A stretch of 7,436 nt of DNA from Firmicutes bacterium UBA1047 (GTDB lineage: Bacteria > Bacillota > Clostridia > Tissierellales > Sedimentibacteraceae). Under the pieces are notes generated by a model. It searched no databases. It saw nothing but the letters and a program-made list of their open reading frames with translations, and was not told the DNA's origin. Every line of letters begins with the position of its first letter. Position 1 is the first letter of the stretch. Position numbers and translations under genes: made by a program. This document shows, one piece after another, positions 1 to 4,619 of this stretch. Location: positions 11,438 through 18,873 of the forward strand of contig DCDU01000125.1 in the NCBI GenBank assembly GCA_002316585.1, in the 5' to 3' direction.

Positions 1-1
1 A

Positions 2-75
2 GGCACTCCGGGGACGGACCTTGGAGTGCCAAATTTAGAAATTTAGTAATAAAAGTCATTCTAAGGTCCGTCCCC
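2..75. repeat. Nested inverted-repeat element (REP-like), two alternative hairpins
   Basis: Two perfect inverted repeats are nested here. GGCACTCC (2-9) pairs with GGAGTGCC (23-30). The 13 bases between them (10-22, GGGGACGGACCTT) are exactly the reverse complement of 63-75. The element can therefore fold as a short 8-bp hairpin with a 13-nt loop, or as a 13-bp stem closing a 40-nt loop. The interior holds a tandem AAATTTAG doublet (31-38, 39-46). Its high GC stands out against AT-rich surroundings. Similar GGGGACGG-containing elements recur in Firmicutes intergenic regions as far as I recall, often linked to REP-associated Y1 transposases, but no transposase is visible here. The element may extend left of the window. 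Confidence 0.6.
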
Positions 76-135
76 CAAATTCCCTAATATTGTCCTTACA
101 ATGATATATCTTCCTGTATATCCTATTAGTTGACG

Positions 136-164
136 TTGATATTATGCATTATGGGATATATGAT
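136..164 (+). promoter_or_regulatory. Candidate SigA promoter for the polysaccharide deacetylase
   Basis: TTGATA (136-141), a 17-bp spacer and TATATG (159-164) give a plausible SigA promoter, with transcription expected near 171 and a leader of about 30 nt. The region from 156 to 186 is nearly pure A/T with TA repeats, so several other -10 choices exist. TTGACG at 130-135 is a competing -35 box without a good -10 at standard spacing. Confidence 0.35.
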
Positions 165-199
165 TATATATATATATTAGATATATTGGGGGATATAAA

Positions 200-1093
200 A
201 TGACGAAAAAATTTTTAGCAGTAATATTAGTTTTTATGATTGTTTTATCAATGGGTACTGTTTCCGCAAATGTGCATAATAACGAAAAACAAGAACCCAA
301 TGATGTACAGGTAAACAAGTTAACTGAAAGTTCAAATGAATTAATTACAAATGATGATATTAAAACGGATGTTGAAGAAAATATAAAACATGAGACAGTT
401 AATTCGGGAAATAAACAATATACAGTAACCGAGGCGCCGGAGCCTATTATACCTGTAGAAGAGAAATCGGATAAAAGAGTAATATACCCGGATAAGCCGA
501 TGATAGCAATAACCTATGATGACGGACCGTCGGTATATACGCCTGAGGTATTGGATATTTTAAAAGAAAACAATTCGGTTGCAACATTTTTTGTATTAGG
601 TTCAAGAGTATACGACAATAATGATACTTTAAACAGAATGCTTGAGGAAGGAAACCAAATAGGCAATCACAGCTATAATCATAAAAATCTTACAACAATA
701 AGCGACGAAGAGTTGTATAAGCAAATTAAAGGAACAGATGATTTAGTTTATATTGCCACCGGTTATACACCATCGGTTATGAGACCTCCATATGGTTCAA
801 CAAATAAGGAATTAATACAAAAAATATCAAAACCGGTTATTAAGTGGTCTGTTGATACACGAGACTGGGAGAACAGAAATGTTGAAATGATTAATAAAAA
901 TATTTTTGAAAATGTAAAAGACGGAGATATAATACTGATGCATGATTTATATGAGAGTACCTTGGAAGCATCAAAAATTGCAATTCCCGAATTAATCAGC
1001 AGAGGATTTCAGATTGTCACCATTGATGAATTATTTGAATACAGAGGGGCTTCATTGGCAGCAGGAGAACAATATTACAATGTGTATAAATAA
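200..1093 (+). CDS. Secreted polysaccharide deacetylase (NodB/CE4 family)
   Basis: The 297-residue protein is an exported, metal-dependent CE4 deacetylase, probably acting on N-acetylated sugars of peptidoglycan or another wall glycan. Residues 1-23 form a signal peptide (Lys-rich start, hydrophobic core, likely cleavage after VSA). Residues 24-97 are an acidic, Asn/Glu-rich linker. The NodB domain spans about 98-283 with all five family motifs: TYDDGP (105-110, catalytic base D107 and metal ligand D108), GNHSYNH (155-161, metal ligands H157 and H161), RPPYGS (195-200), DTRDW (219-223) and ILMHD (245-249, catalytic H248). The enzyme therefore looks active. The start is fixed by a GGGGGA ribosome site at 188-193, 6 nt upstream. 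It is a single-gene unit closed by a strong terminator. The exact glycan substrate cannot be told from sequence; close relatives are usually annotated as peptidoglycan or chitooligosaccharide deacetylases. Confidence 0.93.
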   Translation: MTKKFLAVILVFMIVLSMGTVSANVHNNEKQEPNDVQVNKLTESSNELITNDDIKTDVEENIKHETVNSGNKQYTVTEAPEPIIPVEEKSDKRVIYPDKPMIAITYDDGPSVYTPEVLDILKENNSVATFFVLGSRVYDNNDTLNRMLEEGNQIGNHSYNHKNLTTISDEELYKQIKGTDDLVYIATGYTPSVMRPPYGSTNKELIQKISKPVIKWSVDTRDWENRNVEMINKNIFENVKDGDIILMHDLYESTLEASKIAIPELISRGFQIVTIDELFEYRGASLAAGEQYYNVYK

Positions 1094-1109
1094 ATAGTTG
1101 CAGTTAGTT

Positions 1110-1143
1110 ACAGTATTCGGCAAAATGCCGGATACTGTTTTTT
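1110..1143 (+). terminator. Intrinsic terminator of the deacetylase gene
   Basis: CAGTATTCGGC (1111-1121) pairs with GCCGGATACTG (1127-1137), with one G-T wobble and a 5-nt A-rich loop. A further A-T pair extends the base, and six T residues follow (1138-1143). This is a textbook Rho-independent terminator 17 nt after the stop codon. Confidence 0.9.
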
Positions 1144-1193
1144 CCGCATTGAAAAATAAGTCATTGTTATTGGAATAAGTGGGTTATAGTAAT

Positions 1194-1218
1194 ATGTTAT
1201 AAAGTGAATTTATAACAT
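1194..1218. repeat. Perfect 10-bp inverted repeat in the gap before the small toxin locus
   Basis: ATGTTATAAA (1194-1203) and TTTATAACAT (1209-1218) are perfect reverse complements around a 5-nt GTGAA spacer. It lies about 45 bp upstream of the -35 box of the small toxin gene. There is no clean T-run on either side, so it is a poor terminator. It could be a protein-binding site or a remnant. No other feature was found between 1144 and 1262. Confidence 0.5.
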
Positions 1219-1262
1219 TTGATTTGTTCTATTTAAACAAGGTCAAAGTAATAATAAATGAC

Positions 1263-1291
1263 TTGTATTAATAAAAGAAACAATGTAAAAT
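1263..1291 (+). promoter_or_regulatory. Promoter of the holin-like toxin mRNA
   Basis: TTGTAT (1263-1268), a 17-bp spacer and TAAAAT (1286-1291) predict a transcription start at about A1298, giving a leader of about 78 nt before the toxin ATG. The predicted RNA would begin exactly with AGAAUAGGCAG, the 11-mer also found at the start of the predicted antisense RNA. That coincidence supports both promoter calls. Confidence 0.6.
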
Positions 1292-1297
1292 ATTGTC

Positions 1298-1375
1298 AGA
1301 ATAGGCAGAGCAGGGTATGGCTGATACATCCTGATGAAAGGAGGTTAAAACTCCAAGTAATAGGAGGTGAAGCCT
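1298..1375 (+). promoter_or_regulatory. Structured leader of the toxin mRNA with duplicated Shine-Dalgarno sites
   Basis: The leader contains two strong ribosome sites, AAGGAGG (1338-1344) and AGGAGGTGA (1362-1370). CTCC at 1351-1354 lies between them and can pair with GGAG of either the first (1340-1343) or the second (1363-1366). Two tiny ORFs overlap as TGATG: ATG GCT GAT ACA TCC TGA (1317-1334) and ATG AAA GGA GGT TAA (1334-1348). AUAGGC near the 5' end (1302-1306 with A1301 upstream context, within the 1298-1308 11-mer) is complementary to GCCUAU at 1372-1377, which overlaps the toxin start codon. These features suggest that toxin translation is kept low by RNA structure, as in known type I toxins. 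That role is inference. Confidence 0.5.
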
Positions 1376-1456
1376 ATGTCAATATATGAAACTTTGACAT
1401 TAATGATTGCATTTGCAATGTTAGTGGCGGTTGTCATAAACGGACAAAAAAAGTAA
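1376..1456 (+). CDS. Small holin-like toxin (Hol_Tox-type), type I TA candidate
   Basis: This 26-residue peptide starts MSIYETLTLMIAFAMLV and ends GQKK. The MS-x-YETL-x-LMIAF start closely matches the short 'putative holin-like toxin' family of Firmicutes, recognised from memory. Residues 7-22 form a single hydrophobic membrane segment, followed by a short polar tail with two lysines. Such peptides are thought to damage the cell membrane when overproduced. The start is fixed by an unusually strong AGGAGGTGA site 5 nt upstream. The stop codon lies at the foot of a bidirectional terminator, and an antisense RNA is predicted to run over the 3' end. The gene has its own promoter and lies in a gap easily annotated as empty. 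Toxicity is inferred from family resemblance only; a small membrane regulator is the alternative. Confidence 0.8.
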   Translation: MSIYETLTLMIAFAMLVAVVINGQKK

Positions 1457-1493
1457 TTACCCTGTTGGCCCAGAGTAATTACAAACATTTTTT
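1446..1493. terminator. Bidirectional terminator shared by toxin mRNA and antisense RNA
   Basis: GTAATTAC (1453-1460) pairs with GTAATTAC (1475-1482); the octamer is its own reverse complement. After a C-A mismatch, CTG (1462-1464) pairs with CAG (1471-1473) around a TTGGCC loop. On the minus strand seven T residues follow the stem directly (complement of A1446-A1452). On the plus strand the stem is followed by AAACA and six T residues (1488-1493). Termination should be best on the minus strand and weaker on the plus strand. The 5' arm overlaps the toxin stop codon. Confidence 0.75.
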
Positions 1494-1533
1494 AAGTTGA
1501 GTCAGCTATAGCCGACTGCCTATTCTTTATCTT
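1446..1533 (-). ncRNA. Predicted antisense RNA antitoxin, convergent with the toxin gene
   Basis: A minus-strand promoter (-35 at 1568-1563, -10 at 1545-1540) predicts a start near 1533, and the stem plus T-run at 1482-1446 predicts the end. The RNA would be about 88 nt. It overlaps the last 11 nt of the toxin ORF and the whole toxin 3' untranslated region, giving up to about 48 bp of duplex. Its 5' part contains AGAAUAGGCAG (1526-1516), whose AUAGGC core can pair with GCCUAU at the toxin start codon, and a small hairpin with a TATA loop (1517-1500 region). The layout resembles the convergent Fst/RNAII and TxpA/RatA antitoxin systems. It is inferred entirely from sequence signals. Confidence 0.55.
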
Positions 1534-1539
1534 ATCCAA

Positions 1540-1568
1540 ATTATAACTTAATTATTAATAAAAAGCAA
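1540..1568 (-). promoter_or_regulatory. Minus-strand promoter of the predicted antisense RNA
   Basis: Read on the minus strand, TTGCTT (1568-1563), a 17-bp spacer and a perfect TATAAT (1545-1540) form a promoter. The -10 box is better than that of the opposing toxin promoter (TAAAAT), as expected if the antitoxin RNA is made in excess. Confidence 0.6.
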
Positions 1569-1631
1569 TACAAAAAATATAATGTATAAAAAAATTAAAA
1601 TATGAGAGTAATTATGAAACTAATAGAAACC

Positions 1632-2111
1632 CTATTTATGGTAGATTTCACCGGCATTTATTTTAAAGGCTCTGTAAATTTGCTCTAGCAATATTACCTT
1701 GAAAAGCTGGTGGGGGAAGGTCATTTTTGAAAATGACAGCTTGAAATCAGCACTGCTTATCACTTCTTCCGACAAGCCGTTACTGCCTCCTATAATAAAT
1801 GTTATATCTGATTTTCCTTCGAGGGCTAATTTGCTTAATTTTTTTGAGAATTCTTCGGAGCTAAGCTGCTTGCCTTTTATATCCAAAACAATTATATATG
1901 AGTTTTTTGGTATCCTGTTAAGGATTTTTTGCCCTTCCTTTAATTTAACCTGCTCTATTTCTGCCGCAGAATAGTTATCATCAGCTCTTTCATCAGGTAT
2001 AACTTCTTCAAAAAACTTGCAATACTTGGAAAGACGTTTTGCATATTCTTTCATTGCTTCGGTAAAAAACTTTTCTTTTATTTTGCCTACGGATATTATT
2101 GTTGTTTTCAT
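1632..2111 (-). CDS. rlmH: 23S rRNA (pseudouridine1915-N3)-methyltransferase RlmH
   Basis: The 159-residue protein is full length for RlmH, a SPOUT-class SAM-dependent enzyme that methylates N3 of pseudouridine 1915 in helix 69 of 23S rRNA on assembled ribosomes. Visible family marks are the N-terminal TTIISVGKIKEKF, the SAM-binding FIIGGSNGL stretch of the trefoil knot (about 105-113), MTFPHQL (about 130-136) and the conserved C-terminal end EQIYRAFKI...EIYHK. The start ATG (2111-2109) has GAGGG (2122-2118) as ribosome site. It ends with TAG. No clear terminator follows on the minus strand, so transcripts may read on through 1631-1534 into the antisense RNA region and stop at the 1453-1482 hairpin. 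Its neighbours are functionally unrelated. Confidence 0.96.
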   Translation of the reverse strand: MKTTIISVGKIKEKFFTEAMKEYAKRLSKYCKFFEEVIPDERADDNYSAAEIEQVKLKEGQKILNRIPKNSYIIVLDIKGKQLSSEEFSKKLSKLALEGKSDITFIIGGSNGLSEEVISSADFKLSFSKMTFPHQLFKVILLEQIYRAFKINAGEIYHK

Positions 2112-2164
2112 TGTAAGCCCTCTGATTCATAATTTATCATAAATAATTTTTCCAATAATATAAT

Positions 2165-2193
2165 ATTATATCATTGATTTTTAGGAAATGCCA
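2165..2193 (-). promoter_or_regulatory. Candidate extended -10 promoter for rlmH
   Basis: On the minus strand TGA-TATAAT (2173-2165) is a perfect extended -10 element. The corresponding -35 (TGGCAT, 2193-2188, 17-bp spacer) is weak, which extended -10 promoters tolerate. Transcription would start near 2158, about 47 nt before the ATG. Confidence 0.5.
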
Positions 2194-2212
2194 GACAATT
2201 AACATAATAACG

Positions 2213-2232
2213 TTTGCAATTATTGTTGCAAA
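2213..2232. promoter_or_regulatory. Inverted repeat overlapping a -35 box (candidate operator)
   Basis: TTTGCAA (2213-2219) and TTGCAAA (2226-2232) are perfect reverse complements with a 6-bp spacer. The right half coincides with the -35 hexamer TTGCAA of the metallopeptidase promoter. A dimeric repressor bound here would block that promoter. No candidate regulator gene lies beside it. Confidence 0.4.
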
Positions 2233-2254
2233 TTATTTCTTGCTGTGATATAAT
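2226..2254 (+). promoter_or_regulatory. SigA promoter of the SLH-like metallopeptidase gene
   Basis: TTGCAA (2226-2231), a 17-bp spacer and TATAAT (2249-2254), preceded by TGA as an extended -10, form a strong promoter. Transcription should start near 2261, giving a leader of about 56 nt before the ATG at 2317. The ribosome site is a modest GGTGAGG (2300-2306). Confidence 0.75.
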
Positions 2255-2316
2255 CTTGATACTTTTACAATCTGAGTTTTTATAAATCAAAAATTTATCG
2301 GTGAGGTAGATAATAA

Positions 2317-3666
2317 ATGATTAAAATAAAAAGAATACTATGTTTTGTAATATGTATCTGCATTCTCGGCACTCAGGCTTTTGGATTCAGTAAAATGGAC
2401 TACGAAGAGCTTAATATTAAAAACAACTTAGAAAAAATCTATGGAATAAATATTAAAATACCTGAGAATAGTGATTACAGGTATTTTATTGACTGCATGC
2501 TTATATTGGAAAAAAGCATTAAGAAGTTTCCCGATAATGTAATTAAAGAAATAACCGACTATTATTCAAATAAGGGGATTGTAACAAATGTAATTTTAGA
2601 TAAAACCGAAGATATAAAAGATTTGTTTTCTGTATCTGAAAATGATGAAAGTTCAGTTAATATTTACATAAAAACATTGGAAAGCAGTTTGTATTCCGAG
2701 TCATGTTTTGTGTCGGAAGAAGCTATAATACATGAGCTAAGTCATTTTATAAGCGATTATATATTTAAAACATATGATTTCGATAAACTAAAAGATGAAT
2801 TTGACAAGTTAAATGCAGGATATAATTATGGCACCTGGAAAGACGGCTACTGCAAGGTGTTTGTTAATAAGCACTCCGCAACAAGCTTTAAGGATGAAGT
2901 TGCGGATATAATATGGTATGCAGAAGCTCATCCTTCGATTATTCGAAACATTAATGACGGAAACATGGCAATAATCCATGAGAAGCTAAGTTTGGTTGCT
3001 GAAGCATTTAATGAAGTTTTTTACTCCGTTTCGGAAGATACAAAGCTTTGGCTGGATGCAATTCCCCAAAAACCTCAGGCATGGGCAACGGATATCATTG
3101 CGGAAATGAGAAATTTATCGCTTATTCCCGAAGAATTTGAAGGATTGTACGATGCTTACATCAGCAGAGAAGATTTTTACAAACTGATTTTAAATATGCT
3201 TCATAAAAAAATAGGTGAAGATAATTTAAATGATTACTTTAATGTAACAGATTATGAGGAGCATGTTGCTTTGGATCCTGTTAACGGAGAAATATTTGTA
3301 GATGATGGTATGAATTATGCATCTTATTATAATTTGCTGTGCGATAACAATGATATATTGTATCAAGCTCATAATATGGGAATTGTAAATTCTGAATCTT
3401 TTAAAGAACCTGATGGGTATATGACAAGGCTTGAAATTGCAAAAAATTTAGTATATATAGGCAATGAGCTGGGCATAAATTTTTCTGATTATGAGATTGT
3501 AGATTACAATGATATAAGTAAGGTTGCCGAAAGTGAAAAACCATATATACACATAGCTGCCAGCAAGGGATTTTTAACGGGAGACGGTTTGAATTTCAAA
3601 CCATTTGATTATTGCACATATCAGGAAACTTACATAATACTTATGAGATTTTACAATCTTATTTGA
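2317..3666 (+). CDS. Secreted HELSH putative zinc metallopeptidase with three SLH-like repeats
   Basis: The 449-residue protein begins with a signal peptide (residues 1-23; basic MIKIKR, Cys-rich hydrophobic core, likely cleavage after AFG; no proper lipobox). The region up to about 245 contains HELSH (139-143), a zinc-metallopeptidase HExxH motif in a helix-like context. E194 or E203 in KDEVADIIWYAEAH (192-205) is a possible third zinc ligand, as in gluzincin-like folds. Three degenerate S-layer-homology repeats follow: about 256-293 (WATDIIAEMRNLSLIP ... ISREDF), 347-384 (ILYQAHNMGIVN ... YMTRLEIAKNL) and 394-446 (VDYNDIS ... YIHIAASKGFLTG). The protein is therefore probably exported and held on secondary wall polymers. 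The substrate is unknown. I do not recognise the catalytic region as a named family, so proteolytic activity is an inference from the motif. It is a single-gene unit with its own promoter. Confidence 0.75.
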   Translation: MIKIKRILCFVICICILGTQAFGFSKMDYEELNIKNNLEKIYGINIKIPENSDYRYFIDCMLILEKSIKKFPDNVIKEITDYYSNKGIVTNVILDKTEDIKDLFSVSENDESSVNIYIKTLESSLYSESCFVSEEAIIHELSHFISDYIFKTYDFDKLKDEFDKLNAGYNYGTWKDGYCKVFVNKHSATSFKDEVADIIWYAEAHPSIIRNINDGNMAIIHEKLSLVAEAFNEVFYSVSEDTKLWLDAIPQKPQAWATDIIAEMRNLSLIPEEFEGLYDAYISREDFYKLILNMLHKKIGEDNLNDYFNVTDYEEHVALDPVNGEIFVDDGMNYASYYNLLCDNNDILYQAHNMGIVNSESFKEPDGYMTRLEIAKNLVYIGNELGINFSDYEIVDYNDISKVAESEKPYIHIAASKGFLTGDGLNFKPFDYCTYQETYIILMRFYNLI

Positions 3667-3691
3667 AAGTGCAGATTAATTTATATTTATT

Positions 3692-3704
3692 AAACGACTC
3701 GTTT
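3692..3704. promoter_or_regulatory. Perfect 13-bp palindrome inside a promoter spacer (candidate operator)
   Basis: AAACGACTCGTTT reads AAACGA-C-TCGTTT, a perfect palindrome around a central base. It lies just upstream of the extended -10 box (TGA-TATAAT, 3706-3714), in the -35/-10 spacer. This is a classic place for a repressor operator or an activator that replaces a weak -35. Confidence 0.45.
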
Positions 3705-3705
3705 G

Positions 3706-3714
3706 TGATATAAT
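3706..3714 (+). promoter_or_regulatory. Extended -10 promoter of the CobS-like gene
   Basis: TGA-TATAAT at 3706-3714 is a perfect extended -10 element. There is no good -35 box at 16-18 bp (T-rich TTTATT at 3686-3691). Transcription should start near 3721, leaving a leader of only about 20 nt that carries the AGAGGG ribosome site (3728-3733). Confidence 0.6.
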
Positions 3715-3740
3715 GGTAAAAACACATAGAGGGTAACATT

Positions 3741-4442
3741 ATGTTTGACTTGAGAAGTATTGTTATAGGCGTTGTAATAATGCTAAAAAAATATTCCTGT
3801 GTAAGTCTTACCATTTATGAAGAAGCAAATGAGGATGATTATAAAAGCGGAATAATGGCACTGCCTTTAATAGGAATTGCCATTGGATTTTTTGCATTTA
3901 TTATTTCTTCTTTAAGATATGTATATGACGGATTTTTTATAAGTTCTGCAGTGCTTTTGTATTATTGTCTTGTTACCAAGACGGCTAATATAAAGGATGT
4001 TTACAGAACTTTGAACTATTATATAAAGCCTTCGAATCAAACAGGGCAGATACCGGGAATCATAAGTGTTGTAATAATTTGCTTAATGTATTTTTCGCTT
4101 TTTAGGATTGTACCCGTAACTTCTTTGATTATTATGCCTGCGGCGGGATTTTCAAACCTGATAATACTCAGTAAGGTTATAAAAAGAGATTTGGATAATA
4201 CTTTAATATTGAAGCATTGCGGAAAGTATCATATAATGGCAGCCTTTGGCATATCCTTTCTTTTCGCTGCAATATTTAACTACAAGTTGATAATTTCATT
4301 GTCACTTACATATATGATAACGGGAGTAATCATAAGCATATTGGATAAGAAAATAAAAAGTGTTCCGAATTCAGCAGAAGGTTTTATAATAGAAATATCG
4401 CAAATATTGTTTCTGTCAGTCACATATTTGCTGAAAATTTAG
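3741..4442 (+). CDS. CobS-fold integral membrane protein lacking the catalytic Asp motif
   Basis: This 233-residue, multi-spanning membrane protein resembles CobS, the adenosylcobinamide-GDP ribazoletransferase of cobalamin synthesis, along its whole length. Residues 5-49 match the CobS N-terminus (hydrophobic segment, acidic EEANEDDY, then LPLIGIAIG). IKPSNQTGQIPG (95-106) aligns with the family MKDSxIGxxG segment. AEGFIIEISQILFLS (212-226) aligns with the C-terminal GDxLGAxIEIxExLFL segment. Where CobS has its Mg-binding LHLDGLADTADG stretch, this protein has VTKTANIKDVYRT (78-90), and the C-terminal GD is replaced by AE. It is thus probably not an active CobS. No cobalamin genes are nearby. 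About six membrane helices are visible. The start is set by AGAGGG 7 nt upstream. The assignment rests on remembered family patterns, and the present function is unknown. Confidence 0.65.
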   Translation: MFDLRSIVIGVVIMLKKYSCVSLTIYEEANEDDYKSGIMALPLIGIAIGFFAFIISSLRYVYDGFFISSAVLLYYCLVTKTANIKDVYRTLNYYIKPSNQTGQIPGIISVVIICLMYFSLFRIVPVTSLIIMPAAGFSNLIILSKVIKRDLDNTLILKHCGKYHIMAAFGISFLFAAIFNYKLIISLSLTYMITGVIISILDKKIKSVPNSAEGFIIEISQILFLSVTYLLKI

Positions 4443-4474
4443 GATTACAATTCATGCTCATTAAATGTATAAAT

Positions 4475-4516
4475 AAAATAGCGGTGTCCGATAATAAATT
4501 GGGGTCGCTATTTTTT
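4475..4516 (+). terminator. Intrinsic terminator after the CobS-like gene
   Basis: AAAATAGCG (4475-4483) pairs with CGCTATTTT (4506-4514), extended inward by G-T wobbles, and the T-run continues to 4516. The loop is large (about 20 nt). It isolates the CobS-like gene from the sigma factor operon downstream. Confidence 0.75.
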
Positions 4517-4536
4517 AATCCCGTTCAAAATTATTT

Positions 4537-4565
4537 TTGATATTCATGTCACAAAATGATATAGC
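4537..4565 (+). promoter_or_regulatory. Candidate promoter of the sigma/anti-sigma operon
   Basis: TTGATA (4537-4542), a 17-bp spacer and TATAGC (4560-4565) preceded by TGA give a plausible SigA promoter. An alternative is an ECF-type autoregulated promoter: TGTCACA (4547-4553), about 16 bp, then CGTTAT (4570-4575). The two overlap and cannot be separated by sequence alone. Confidence 0.4.
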
Positions 4566-4619
4566 CGTACGTTATAAGAATGAAAGTCGATTTTCAAAAT
4601 AAATACAGGAAGTGATGTA

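Larger units (their letters stand above)
1298..1526. repeat. Inverted 11-mer at both predicted RNA starts, with direct GCCTAT copies
   Basis: AGAATAGGCAG at 1298-1308 (plus) recurs perfectly inverted at 1516-1526 (CTGCCTATTCT on plus). Each copy lies at or within 8 nt of a predicted transcription start, so both RNAs would carry the same 5' sequence. On the plus strand GCCTAT also occurs as a direct repeat at the toxin start codon (1372-1377) and at 1518-1523. This gives the antisense RNA a second, non-overlapping contact with the toxin mRNA. Confidence 0.6.

Noticed and set aside
156..186. TA-rich repeat as an origin or satellite
   Set aside because: It is short, irregular and lies where an AT-rich promoter is expected; no DnaA-box cluster was seen.
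1699..1974. 91-codon plus-strand ORF opposite rlmH
   Set aside because: It is antisense to a clearly conserved rlmH, has no ribosome site and shows no recognisable protein pattern.
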